This document shows, piece by piece, positions 35,468 through 46,468 of a stretch of 64,000 bases of DNA. This DNA comes from Adiantum capillus-veneris. Taxonomy: Eukaryota; Streptophyta; Polypodiopsida; Polypodiales; Pteridaceae. Numbering within the stretch: the stretch's first letter is position 1; each line of letters begins with the position of its first letter. A program made the translations under genes and the position numbers. The stretch is from NCBI GenBank assembly GCA_014529385.2, contig CM043944.1:47532768-47596767 (forward strand). Direction: 5' to 3'. A model generated the notes under the pieces. It did not search any database. It was given only the letters and a program-made list of their open reading frames with translations, and was not told where the DNA came from.

Positions 35468-35921
35468 AGCTCATGAGGCCCTAGGCTTAAAACGGATGTA
35501 TCTTGAGCTAGAGACGTCAAATTTCAGTGTTTTAAAGTGCTATCCAAAGGTTTTTGGACGTTTTGGATGCATCCGTGGTGTTTTTTCTTTAATTTTGAAA
35601 ACATCTCTTATGTGTTTTCTCTCATCGCACGTCACAACACTCATTAAGATTCATGGACATGGATTTTTGTGCACACTTAAGTTGGGCTCTCGAAAAGCAT
35701 TTCGTACGAGCATGCATTTAAGTGATCGAGAAAACATTTACGTATGTACTATGAGAAATAGAATTCCAAGAAACTACTTTTGTATTTTTCAGGATTACCT
35801 CTCTCTATGCTGAGTTGGTGTTTCTTACAGGGCCCAAAATTGAGTCCAACTTTCTCCTAATGATATGGGCTATCCAGCCTAAACCTGCTTATATTGTAAC
35901 GGATCTATCATCTGAAAAGAA

Positions 35922-36480
35922 GTGTTAATTTGGACACTCAAGGAATATAATGATGTGTTTGCTTGGTCTTATAAGGACTTGAAAGGGTTGATCCTGTCGT
36001 CTGTTACCATACAATCCCTTCAAAGCGGGATGCTAAGCCAAGCAGACAACGCCCTTATACTTACAATGAGACATTCACAAAGAAAAAGGAACCGGAATTC
36101 ATTTACAAAATTGAGCACATAGATTGGGTATGCCCAATTGAAGTGGTACCTAAAAAGAATGGAGAGTTGAGAGTGTGTGTCAATCTCAAAAAGGTGAATA
36201 CAGCTACTATCTGTGATTTATCCTCTTTCAATTATTGATCACATCTTGGAAAGAGCAATGGGAAAGCATGCATTTAGCTTTTTGGATGGATTTCTAGGTT
36301 ATAATCAATTTGCAAGTACACTAGAAGATCAACATAAAACAACCTTTGTGACTGAATGGGGCATTTTTTCTTATCAGGTGATGCCTTTTGGGCTGAAAAA
36401 TGCACCAGCCATCTTCCAAAGACTCATGGCTCATGCTTTCGAAAAGTACTACATATATGTTTAGAAATCTATATGGATGA
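35922..36480 (+). pseudogene. Gypsy B reverse transcriptase
   Basis: Pre-RT segment at 35922: TLKEYNDVFAWSYKDLKGL, then a frame change. From about 36126: WVCPIEVVPKKNGELRVCV, then NLKKVNTATI. From 36213: SIIDHILERAMGKHAFSFLDG, YNQF, MPFGLKNAPAIFQRLM. The catalytic YMDD is present at about 36469-36480 (LYMDDLCVHS) but in a frame shifted from the preceding part. The motif set is that of plant Ty3/Gypsy RT. At least three frame changes disable it. Confidence 0.88.
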
Positions 36481-36483
36481 CTT

Positions 36484-37449
36484 ATGTGTGCACTCAATGG
36501 AGACCATAAAGAGCATCTAAAAAAAATGTTTGGAAAATGCTGCACGTATCGAATATGCCTGAATCCAAAAAAATATGTTTTCATGGTTAGACATGGCAAA
36601 ATCTTGGGTCATATAATATCCATGGATATGGAAAAAATCAAGGTGATTGCGGACATGCCACGTCCGAAAAAATGAAAGAGGTTCAATCATTCATGGGACA
36701 TTGTGGATACTATAAAAAATTTATCTACATGTATGCAATCATTTACTAAACCTCTCTATGGATTGATTGTAACCTTTGACTAGATAGAAGATTGTGAGGA
36801 ATCATTTCAAAAGTTGAAGCAAGCATTGGTATCAACACCAATCCTCAAGGCACCAGATTCGAGTAAAATCTTTCGTGTTCATGTGGATGTCCTTGCTTTT
36901 GCCATTGGATGTATCCTAACACAACCTGGTGAAGAGAATATGGACTTTCCAATATGCTATGCCAACCGTCAACTCAACAATGTTGAACGAATTACACAAC
37001 TATGGAAAGGGAAGGATTATGAATGGTTTATGCTATGACGAAATGTCGACATTATCTCCTAGCTAACCAATTCATTTTCTTTGTGAATCATCAAGCGCTT
37101 GCTTGAATTTGATTTCACAATTGTGGTTAAAAAGTGGACAACTCATCAACGGGATGGTCAACTTTCTAGGCTACTAAACGGAGAGAACCCAAAAGGAGTT
37201 GAAGACGATTTTCCCAATGCATACCTCTTTAACCTAAAAATGATACCTAGATGGAGTGAGAGTATCATTACACTTTTGTCTCTAAGAAATTTGTCGACAA
37301 ACCATGAAAAAATAACTGAAAAATGCTTGTTTGATAATAAACAAAACAGTCATGTTCAACTGCTTAGCAGACAACTATATCATAGAGGCTTGGATGGCAT
37401 CTTGCGATTGTGCATCAAAGCCTCTGACATTCCTTTATGCATGAAGTAA
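36484..37449 (+). pseudogene. Gypsy B RT connection and RNase H
   Basis: CTYRICLNPKKYVFMVRHGKILGHIIS (36537 on) is the RT palm/thumb segment, FMGHCGYY the following one (about 36690). RNase H starts near 36814: ILKAPDSSKIFRVHVDVLAFAIGCIL with CYANRQLNNVE. The end of RNase H, LEFDFTIVVKKW, begins 37101, followed by the tether to integrase with LFNLKM. The first RNase H Asp of the usual D.S is in HVDVLAFAIG. Frameshifts at about 36680, 36780 and 37040. Confidence 0.85.
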
Positions 37450-37819
37450 GCACATGTCACAACGGACCTTATTCATCATGGGAAAATCAAAACATGATGA
37501 GAATGAATTTTTTCTAGCCAAGTATGAAAGTTGATGCACACATGTGTGTTAAGAATTACAAATCAAGTGCAGGCAGCACCCCTAAGGAGTACTCTACACT
37601 GTTCCAAGTGAATATAGCACCACATTGGAGTAAGTATAATATGGATTTTTTGAACTAGGTTCCTTTCCCCATGAACATGTCTAGAATAAGGATGAAAGCA
37701 ATTAAAACTGAAGCATAGTCATATTAATTGATTGGCAACCAGTTGTACAAACGCTGCAAAGATAATCAACTCAAAATTTGTGCATCAAAAATTGAGAGCA
37801 TACCGATCTTGTAAGAAGC

Positions 37820-38640
37820 ACATTTAGGGCAAGCAGAGGTCATTTTCAGTTGAAAAATAGCTAAGGCTGTAATATTTGCCAAAATCTGGTGGCCTAAGCT
37901 CTTTATGGATGCTGAAGCATTTGTGAAGCGTTGTGATGAGTGTCAAAAAGGATGGAATGTCGATGAGACTCATGATAAGAGCAGGTGTGTTTGCCAAATG
38001 GGGTCTAGATTTTGTGGGCCCCATAGCACCACCAACCTACATACCTCATGCAAAGTATATTATAGTAGCTACAGACTATTTAACCAAGTGGGTTGAAGCT
38101 AAAGCCACACAAAAAAAGATGCATGCACCACAACACAATTCTTGTATTAAAATGTTTTCACATGGTACAATTTACCTCTTGAAATTGTTAGTGATCGAGG
38201 GACACATTTTCTTAATGAAGTATTGATGACTTTTTTGATGAATTTATGGTCATACATAGAAAATCGGTCCCGTATCACCCACAAGATAACGGTCAAGCCA
38301 AGAGCACCAACAAAGTCTTGTGCACAATTCTCACTAAAATTGTGAACGACAATAGATTGGATTGGGATCAAATTACATCTGCACTCTGCTTTTTGGGCTT
38401 ATAGAGTTGCATACAAAACGGTTTTAGAGACTGCACCTTATAACATGGTGTTTGGACTTAATGCAATATTACCCATAGAGTTTCTAATTCCAACCTTGCG
38501 GATGGCCAATGAACTCAAATGGACTAGACATGAATGGTTTGACCAATTGGATAACCTAGAAAAGTTTGATAAAATTAGATTGAAGGAAATGGCTAAAATC
38601 TACACCCTCAAGCAACCCACAAAAGAGTTTCATGACAAGT
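37820..38640 (+). pseudogene. Gypsy B integrase, cut by Gypsy C
   Basis: [17 protein letters not shown] (37905) is the end of the HHCC zinc-binding domain. The core has [13 protein letters not shown] (first Asp), [15 protein letters not shown] and, in a shifted frame at about 38180, [13 protein letters not shown] (second Asp). The catalytic Glu is replaced: the codons read HPQDNGQAKSTNKV where NGQAESTNK is expected, a single GAG-to-AAG change. The C-terminal part (38445 on) has MVFGLNAILPIEFLIPTLRM and ends KEFHDK at the Gypsy C LTR. Inactive. Confidence 0.88.
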
Positions 38641-39153
38641 TGTACGCTCTGTGTACGAGCCTCGAAAGGCTGCAAACACACAACTAAAAGAGCCTAGCAA
38701 GCTCAAAGGGGTAGGGGTGTGCCACTCACCGCTCAATGCTTCCATCGTGAAGGATCCTCTGCTGTGAAGAAGAAGGAGCTACTGTCGATGCCATGCTCAA
38801 CTGCCTCACCGTTGCCGATACCACCGCAATGCTCGATCACTCTCTCTCTCTCTCAAGCATACACACACACCCACACACTTGTGAGCACACAAAGGAGAAG
38901 GAGATAGAGATGGAGCAAGAGCACTTCTTAGCTTACACCTTAGAGAATGAGGATTATTAGGTCAAATGGACCTTTTATAAGAGTTTGGCCCATTGACACA
39001 TGGGTGTCCACACTGGCAATCAAGTAAAAATAGTGTCAAATGAAATATGGTGTGCTCCTCTCATCGGGAAATCACCTACACACTTATTGGACCAACAAAC
39101 CCGGCCCCTCACTCAAAACAATGTGATATCAATGGATATTAACTGGGCTGACA
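38641..39153 (-). repeat. 3' LTR of Gypsy C
   Basis: Starts TGTACGCTCTG and ends ...gggctgaca. It includes a tctctctc / cacacacaccc region and a TATA box on the minus strand at 38970-38983 (cttataaaagg). Clear match throughout to 52602-53155. Confidence 0.85.
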
Positions 39154-39160
39154 TCCATTT

Positions 39161-39590
39161 GCCAAGGTCAGCACCAAGTGATGGGGAGCGTTGGGTAGTC
39201 ACCAAGCTTTCTGTTTGCCCGGTGTTGACTCCACAATATGACTTGTAATCACATCACCACAAGGGTCTCTGTTGTTGGTTAACATGTCCCAAGGTCTTTA
39301 GTGTCACTTGTAATGGATTTAACACCAAGGTCAGCACCAAGCGATGGGGAGCGTTGGATAGTCACCAAGCTTTCTATTCGCCTAGTGTTGACTCCACTGT
39401 ATGACTTGTAATCACATCACCACAAGGGTCTCCGTTGTCGGTTATCATGTCCCAAGGTCTTTACTATCGCTTGTAATGGCTTTAAGCACCAAGGTCAACA
39501 CCAAGCCATAGGGAGCATTGAGCAGTCACCAAGCTTCCTATTCGCCCGATGTTGACTCCACTGTCTGACTTGTCGATTAACATGCCTCCC
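39161..39590. repeat. Three tandem copies of a ~163-bp unit
   Basis: Units begin at ggtca(g/a)caccaag: 39166, 39329, 39493. Shared strings include gttgactccac and caccacaagggtct; the third copy is shorter. Just inside the 3' LTR of Gypsy C. Confidence 0.9.
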
Positions 39591-40592
39591 TTCCTGATGT
39601 AGATTCCGTCCTCAGAAGCTATTGAGATGAAGCCCGTTTGTCGAGGTGGAAGAGCATTTGAGATTGAATGTCCTTAGCCTTCTTCATCACTATAAAATCA
39701 ACCAAAATTGGCAAAGTAATTGCATTCTCATATATAATAAAAAAGCATGTGCAATTGTAGGCACACAAAATGATTGGTAACAAAATATTAAACAATTTGT
39801 TAGTAGTAAAATATTAAATTGTAATATAATCAAATGCATAAGTAGTTGTAAAGGTCAAAAAATAAACAAGTAATGGGTTGCTAATTTTAACGGCCGAGAG
39901 GCACTAGAGGTCAACTATTAATACCATGGGTAAGATTCTCAATTTTCCCTGGTCAATTGAGCTATTTAATCGCGAGAGCAAAGTACTTGATGTTCAAGGG
40001 CTGACCAGAGGCTATACCTAGAAGACCTTGTAGTAGTTAAGCTATGATAAAAGGAATTGCTCATGAAATCATCGCCTGAATTATTCCCTTTGTTTGACCC
40101 CCCAAAGTCTTTTCATATTGATTCAATTTTGATGTGTGTGCTTATTTTGTATGCCTTGGGTTTTTTGCTTTTTAAGGAAAAGCGGCCTCACTGGGAACCT
40201 TTAAGGCTCTAGTACCATAGACAATACATGTGAGTGAAGTACCACATCAAGCTGGGATTTCTCTTCCAGCTTAACATTTTACATTGTGGCACTCTTGATT
40301 TTTTTATTAAAAAAAAATTATTTTAGCATTTTAATTTTGTAACTTTGGGGGTTCATATAACACTGTTACCCTCCCCAGACTCATCACACTGGTAAACTCC
40401 CTTTATAATACTTAAGCTAAAGGTCAATAGGGACTAAGCCCACTATAAAGCACTCGTATAATATCCACAATGCTACCTAAATCAAATTAAGAACCTAAAG
40501 TAACCATTGATTGAAGGCATTCCCCATGGTATTAAGAGAAGATCTCCAACTCCTAACTTGGTCAAACTAGCTTAGTCAGACTGCTTGATTCT
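39591..40592. other. Non-coding 3' region of Gypsy C
   Basis: About 1 kb between tandem-repeat blocks, AT-rich, no credible ORF on either strand and no domain recognised. Confidence 0.5.
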
Positions 40593-40915
40593 AAAACCTA
40601 GACAAGGGATTATGACATAAAATTATATAGAAGCTAATGTTTAATCTAAGAAAATGTGAGGAATATTGTGCTACCAATCACATTTAAAGCTGACAAACAT
40701 GGATGCAAAAAGAAATACAAGGGGCAATGCTAATGGTCAAGAAACACGTGTTTGTAAAACCTAGACAAGGGATTATGACATAAAATTATATAGAATCTAA
40801 TGTTTAATCTAAGCAAATGTGCGGAATATTGTGCTACCAATCACATTTAAAGCTGACAAACATGGATGCAAAAAGAAAGACAAGGGGCAATGCTAATGGT
40901 CAAGAAACACATTCC
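40593..40915. repeat. Two tandem copies of a ~163-bp unit
   Basis: Units begin aaaacctagacaagggatta at 40593 and 40756 and are nearly identical (scattered single changes). The sequence differs from the 39161 block in spite of the equal length. Confidence 0.95.
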
Positions 40916-40967
40916 TGTACACACTAAAAAACACAAAGAATACCTCTAGGAGGCACATCAGTGGGAA

Positions 40968-41639
40968 GAGGCACCAACCTTTATTGAACACAATCACACA
41001 ACAGAAGGAACCCTAACCTGATTATTTGCACTTTCCCTAGAGATTCAAGGGAATAGGATATTTAGAAATTGGGGGGAACCCTAAGGCTAAACCCCTATCC
41101 TTGTCATTGTCAAGAAAAAAAAAGTCATCATCCGTGAGACCATACGTGCCATCCGTATCATCATGTAACTCTTCCTCATCATTAGAGGAAGAGGCACCAA
41201 CCTTTATTGAACACAATCACACAACAGAAGGAACCCTAACCTGATTATTTGCACTTTCCCTAGAGAGTCAAGGGAATAGGATATTTAGAAATTGGGGGGA
41301 ACCCTAAGGCTAAACCCCTATCCTTGTCATTGTCAAGAAAAAAAAATTCATCATCCGTGAGACCATACGTGCCATCCGTATCATCATGTAACTCTTCCTC
41401 GTCATCAGTGGGAAGAGGCACCAACCTTTATTGAACACAATCACACAACAGAAGGAACCCTAACCTGATTATTTGCACTTTCCCTAGAGAGTCAAGGGAA
41501 TAGGATATTTAGAAATTGGGGGGAACCCTAAGGCTAAACCCCTATCCTTGTCATTGTCAAGAAAAAAAAAGTCATCATCCGTGAGACCATACGTGCCATC
41601 CGTATCATCATGTAACTCTTCCTCATCATTAGAGGCACC
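40968..41639. repeat. Three tandem copies of a ~223-bp unit over an ORF 3' end
   Basis: Units start gaggcacc(aa) at 40968, 41191 and 41415, with the next gaggcacc at 41632 where the single-copy ORF begins. Each unit repeats the acidic C-terminal coding segment and stop of the ORF at 41484-41915. Copies differ by only a few bases, so the amplification is young relative to the rest of the element. Confidence 0.95.
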
Positions 41640-41915
41640 AATGTTTACTAAGAAGGTTACTAAAAGTCTATAGTCATCTTGGTCAAAAGGGTAGGCTTGT
41701 GCAATGGGAGAGAAGCTCTCTACTAAGTATGGATAAGCCATGGTCAAGAGATGTATCAGCCATTCTAACTCCTCAAAATTTCTCTCCCATGCTAGCGTAC
41801 CTACCAAATCCCATTCATAGGCAAGCACCGGAAAGACTATGCGAAACACTTGTGAAAAGTAAAGAGGGTACATCTCACCCAAGGTAGGAGTGGATGACTC
41901 TAGCGTACTAGCCAT
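41484..41915 (-). CDS. Uncharacterised acidic ORF in env position of Gypsy C
   Basis: 143 codons from ATG at 41915 (an earlier ATG at 41951 adds 12 residues; I prefer MASTLES). The first ~95 residues are hydrophobic and aromatic-rich (MYPLYFSQVFRIVFPVLAYEW, then LEWLIHLLTMAYPYLVESF); the rest is very acidic (NDEEELHDDTDGTYG, LTDDDFFFLDNDKD). No signal peptide or clear transmembrane helix. It lies downstream of pol. The frame is intact although pol is decayed. The acidic tail has been tandemly triplicated in the DNA. I do not recognise it; it could be an element-specific accessory protein or a chance ORF. Confidence 0.4.
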   Translation of the reverse strand: MASTLESSTPTLGEMYPLYFSQVFRIVFPVLAYEWDLVGTLAWERNFEELEWLIHLLTMAYPYLVESFSPIAQAYPFDQDDYRLLVTFLVNIGASNDEEELHDDTDGTYGLTDDDFFFLDNDKDRGLALGFPPISKYPIPLTL

Positions 41916-42286
41916 ATTTGTACACACAAATAGATGATGGTTAGAGTGCAAATATTATAAGGGTCGTGTCAAAAGGTCATGTCCTTGTGCATAATGTGTT
42001 TTTATGATTTTGTGTCATATATAGAATTTATAGGTTTTTAGATTTTGTTTGGTGGCTCTTGCTCTTTTACTTTTGTATCTTGTTTTTGTGAGTATAAGGC
42101 TTTATATATACATTCCCTAAGATTGGGAGATTGAGAGGTCAGGGAGGAAGTTTTAGAGGGAAGTGAGTGAATGATGAATGTCAGCAAACACTCCCCCCTT
42201 CCTTGGGTAGATCATACCTTTTGGAATGATGTTGTCACCTTTTGAAACCAATTATTCCAAGTTGTCATGGGTGAAGACTTTGACCA

Positions 42287-42724
42287 TTAGTTTTTGAACA
42301 CCCTAGGCATCTTATCTAATTGCAAGGGTGGTAAGGTACTCTGCAATGATTTTATTTGCAACTTTGTTGTAGGTGGTGAGCTTACAACGGGAGGTGAAAA
42401 CTCTTTCTTGTTTGTATGGATATGTACAATGGTAGGTGGAGGTTGTGTCGAAGCTTCTATTTTTATATATGAAATACATGAAGAGAAAGAGGCTTCATTC
42501 ATTTTTTCTATGGTTGAGTTGAGCGAAACAAGCCTTTCTCGTTTGGGAACCATACTAGCTCCAAATCCGGTGTATAGTGTTCTATGATTTTTCCTTTCCC
42601 ACAATCTTCCATAAGCTTTGTCGTCACAGAATGACTCACATGGGTCAGGTGACAGGTAAGAACACAATTTAAGTTTTGGCACCCAGATTTGATCATTTCC
42701 TTGATAGTAGCCTTGGGCTTCCAA
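42287..42724 (-). pseudogene. Distal part of Gypsy C pol extension
   Basis: 145 open codons overlapping the previous frame by about 215 bp, so a frame change occurs somewhere between 42724 and 42508. It contains QIWVPKLKLCS, a third copy of the W-x-P-K string found twice upstream, and a Pro/Ser/Thr-rich tail. No known domain. Confidence 0.35.
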
Positions 42725-43677
42725 TATTCGTTTAGGAATCCAACGCCACGTTTTCTTTCATTTTTGGGAGCGAGTGGGGCATTTCTTAAAAGGCTCCTAT
42801 TTTTAGCATCATCCATGGTTGCTAAAGAAGCTTTAGGGACCCACTTGTATGTTTTCTTCGCTATATTAGGATGCGTCTTGTGTGTCTCAAGCTTTGTTTC
42901 AACTACAGAAGCTGAAGCTCTAGAGAGTTGGGCTATAGAGACATATGGTTCAACCTCCTGGACATGCATCTCAGGGACTATGTCTTGAGTGACAAGGCTA
43001 AGAGGTTGTCTCTGTGTTGTGACACTCCCTGTCCCCTAATCAATAGTGCATTTGGTTGCTATTATCCACGTGCGTCCTAGGTTTATATGACCTTCCATAG
43101 TTCCAACATGCATGACCAAAAAGTCTTGAGCTACAACCTCGTTGTCATAATTGATAGAAGTGTGCCAGATACCAAAAATTATAGTTTCTTTCTCATTGAC
43201 ACCCTTGACTTGGATAGTACTCTCAGATAGGGATGGCTTTCCCAACTGACACCACACCCCATATGACAATAGATTATATTTAGCACCCGTGTTCAACAAG
43301 GCATTATATAGCACTTTTCCATAGGCGCTATTTAGTTCAATAGGGTATCGTAGAGGTGTGTCAGAGTCCAACCAACCATCCTCTGTTTCAACGTGGAATG
43401 CATGTGTAACTCCAAGGTTGGCCTCTCGTTGGTGTCTTATGCGTTGTTGTTGCTCCTTAGCCTTAGCTTGAGCTTGTATCTTCTTCAATTCTATTTGTGC
43501 CTTGGCTGCCCTTTTTTGATGGATTCCAAGTAGCTCCTCTTGGCTTAAAGGATCATAGTATCTTTTAAATTTTCTCCCAGTGAGGAATCCAATGGTTTCA
43601 ACTCCATCAAGAGTTTCCACCATGAATGGTACCTTGTGGGGTGATTTCGCATACTCTATATGGTCATTTTCCTGCAT
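42508..43677 (-). pseudogene. Integrase C-terminus fused to a second retropepsin-like domain
   Basis: One frame from 43677 to 42508 broken by a single TAG near 43036. Residues 1-45 (VPFMVETLDGVETIGFL..RKFKRYYDP) resemble the GPY/F-type end of a Gypsy integrase. Residues 50-75 are Ala/Lys/Gln-rich and probably helical. Residues ~112-213 look like an aspartic protease: NALLNTGAKYNLLS at the active-site position (Asp of DTG replaced by Asn), VKGVNE..., and HINLGRTWI at the place of the conserved ILGRPW. After the stop come YKWVPKASLAT and YWKPKATIKE. A separate protease already lies upstream (47365-47808), so this is an extra domain, probably catalytically dead or structural. Which function it has is unknown. 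Confidence 0.5.
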
Positions 43678-44735
43678 ATTTTAACTTTTTCTTCTTGTTT
43701 TCCACTCCATACATAAGGACTTTATCACCAACATTGATATCTTTTTTCTTTAGATGACGGTCAAACCATTTCTTCCTCCTATCTTTCTCCACAAGTGCAT
43801 TTTACATAGCCAATTGTCTTTCTTCATCTAACCTTTCAAGGATATATAAACGCTCAACTAAAGGGTTACCATCCCAACCTTCTTGTGAAGCTAGGGAAGA
43901 CTAGAAATTACAAACTCCCATGGCATAAGTGCTTCATGGCCATATACCATTTTGAATGATGTAGAATTAATAGCCACTTTGTAAGAAGTACAGTAAGCCT
44001 ATAGAGTTGATGTCAACTTCATATCCCAATCTGAGCGATGAGCTTAGACTGTCTTGGTCAAGATAGAAATTAAGGTCTTGTTAGTGCTCTCAACTTGGCC
44101 ATTTGATTGTGGATAGTACGACATGGACTTATGGTGGGCTATCATGAAGTTTTTCGTGAGTTCCTTTATCACTCCATGTATAAAATGAGTACCATTTTCA
44201 CTCACAATCTCAAAGGGACAACCAAATCTTGTAATAATGTTCTCAAAGAGAAACTTGGCAGTTGACCTTGCATCAGCCTTATGTGTCTCCCTGGCTTCTG
44301 CCCACTTTGTCACATAGTCAATGGCAACGATAATATATTGAGATTGAGTGTTATAAGCCGTCAGACTAATTGGGCCTACAAAGTCTAAACCCCATTTTTC
44401 AAATGGTTGAGTCACTTTAACAGGATGTAAGGGCATTTTATCCTTTTGTTGTGTGATCTTGTAACGTTGGCATTCATCACATCCTTTTGCAAAAAGTGAT
44501 GCATCCTTGAATAAGGTAGGCCACCAATAGCCTAATTGCAACACCTTTTAGCAGCTAGTTTCCCTAAGAAATGTCCTTCGGCTATACCTATGTGGGCTTC
44601 TTGCAGTATGTATAAATACTCATCCTCATGAGCACAACATCTTAGAATATCTTCCTTCCCTAGCTTGTAGAGAGTTCCTGCAATGAGAGAATAAGGTTCA
44701 CATTCTTTTAACAGTTTTTGAGCTATATCCTTCAA
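43678..44735 (-). pseudogene. Gypsy C integrase
   Basis: 44735-44532 has the zinc-binding region (EAHIGIAEGHFLGKLAAKR), 44544-44044 the rest: YWWPTLFKDA, CDECQRYK, then the core with [14 protein letters not shown] (first Asp), YIIVAIDYVTKWAEA and EIVSENGTHFI, where the second catalytic Asp is Glu. NGQVESTNKTL keeps the catalytic Glu. Broken frames from 44040 to 43680 encode VYGHEALMPWEF and RKKWFDRHLKKKDINVGDKVL, the C-terminal region, which leads into the next feature. One frame change at about 44540. Confidence 0.88.
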
Positions 44736-45572
44736 AAACTCTTGCGTGGAAAACCATTAACTAGAAAGTTCACAATCTTCTCACTCCATTCACGCATGGT
44801 CTCAACTAGGAATAAGGAAGTATCAGCCAATTCATCATCAACTCCAGTAGGGGACTCAACATTGGGTATGCGAGACAAATGATCCACCATGACATGTCTT
44901 TTACCAGGTCTCACCACAACGGTGAAATCAAACTCAAGAAGAATTAACAACCATCGTGTAATTCATTCGTGGAACAAGGTTTATTTACTAGATACAACAA
45001 GGCTTGATGATCCACATAGAAAACAAACTTGTTGGCAAGAAGGTACTAGCAAAATTTCTTCACTACGTAAATCATAGCTAAACCTTCCTGCTCTGTAGTG
45101 GTGTAGTTTCTTTCAGCATCATTCAATTGATGACTTGCAAAGATAATGGGGTAGTCCAGTTTATGTTCTCATGGTTGAGCTAGAACACACCCAATAGCAA
45201 AGTTCAATGCATCAATATTCACATGGAAAATTACATTCCAATTGGGTAAGTTTGTAGAATGGGAGCGCTTGTCAAGGTCTTTTTCAATGACACATAAGCA
45301 TGGCCACACTCCACGGTCCAGTGGAACTCAATAAGAAGCTTGTACAAAGGACAAGCTATCTCGAAAGAGTTTAAAATAAACCACTGATAATAACCAACAT
45401 GGCCCATGAAACTTTGAACTTCTTTATAGTTTATAGGTGGTGGAAATTTAGCAATGGCTTTAATGTTGCTCTCATCTGTGAAAATCCAATTTTTGGACAC
45501 TATATGCCCTAAAATGACTCCATGTTTAACCCAAAATTGACATTTGAAAGGGTTCAAGGAGGTGCGATACAA
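44732..45572 (-). pseudogene. Gypsy C RT connection and RNase H
   Basis: 45572-45231: SLNPFKCQFWVKHGVILGHIVS, KAIAKFPPP, VQSFMGHVGYYQWFI, then CPLYKLLIEFHW, all standard for the palm-to-RNase H segment. From 45230 to 44950 broken frames give DALNFAIGCVLAQ, ASHQLNDAERNY and FVFYVDHQALLYLV (RNase H). 44950-44732: LLEFDFTVVVRPGKRHVMVDHLSRI, the RNase H end. Confidence 0.85.
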
Positions 45573-45599
45573 TTTTCACTTCTCAAACACTTTTCATAA

Positions 45600-46468
45600 A
45601 CATGATAGATGTTCTTTCCAAGAAGAATAAACAAAAAGGTCATCTAAGAAATCTTTGCAAAACTCCCTCTAAAAGCAGTGTTTATTAATCTTTGGAAGGT
45701 AGTAGGAGCATTGGTTAAGCCAAAATCCATGACAAAAAATGTGAACACTCTAAATTCGGTTATAAAAGCCATTTTAGCTTGATCCTCTAGTGCAATTGTG
45801 ATTTGATTGTATCCAAAGTACCCATCTAAAAAGCTATAAGCTTCCTTTCCTGCAACTCTTTCAAGCACATGTTCTGAATATGGCAAGGGGTAATGGTCCC
45901 TCCTAGTGGCGGCATTGACCTTCTCGAGATCCACACACACTCTGAGTTTCCCATTCTTTTTTGGCACAATCACTATTGGATACACCCATTTTGAGTACTC
46001 AATAGGGTATATGAATCCGCATTTGACAAGCTTTTCAATCTCTTCTTGAACAATCTTTGCATACTTAGGATTCATTGGTGGGAAGGGTTGTTGCTGGACT
46101 GGTTTAGCCATGCTATTCATGGGAATCGTGTGTTGCACCCCAAAAGGTGGAACATTTTTCATATCATGATATATCCAAGCAAATATATCCTTGAATTACT
46201 TGAGAAGTTCTTTAAGTACATACTCCTCAGTCTCTATCAGATCTTGGGCAATGAAAACAGGTTTGGACTCTTCTCCTGGGTCTGCTAACTCTATCTCCTT
46301 AACTATCGCTGGACCATCATAGACTCGATTACTTCCATCGATAGGTGTCCTTTGTGCCTTTGTATACACAACCTTATATTCCTCTGTGGTGTAGGATTTG
46401 AAATGTTCAGGTGCAGGGTGTAAGTCTGTGGGGTCTTGTTGTTCTGTGGACTGTGATTTCACTTCCAC
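45600..46468 (-). pseudogene. Gypsy C reverse transcriptase
   Basis: 46468-46196: pre-RT with ADPGEESKPVFIAQDL and EEYVLKELLK. 46162-45644: IEKLVKCGFIYPIEYSKWVYP, VPKKNGKLRVCVDLEKVN, DHYPLPYSEHVLERVAGKEAYSF (split here), LDGYFGYNQI, DFGLTNAPTTFQRL. The catalytic box follows in a new frame at about 45640-45620 as FLDDLFVYSSW (canonical Y.DD is FLDD). One frame change just before the box. Confidence 0.88.

Larger units (their letters stand above)
31100..38640 (+). mobile_element. Gypsy B: gag-pol element truncated at its 3' end by Gypsy C
   Basis: Plus-strand element of the same family as Gypsy A: the leader (about 31590-32040) has the same aaaatcaca..ttcctcc...tgctagagaaagac sequence, and gag aligns. 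Order is leader, first ORF, gag, a long spacer with a hairpin, RT, RNase H and integrase. The 5' LTR and PBS could not be found, so the left edge is approximate. The right edge is exact: the Gypsy C LTR starts at 38641 inside the integrase C-terminus. Confidence 0.75.
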
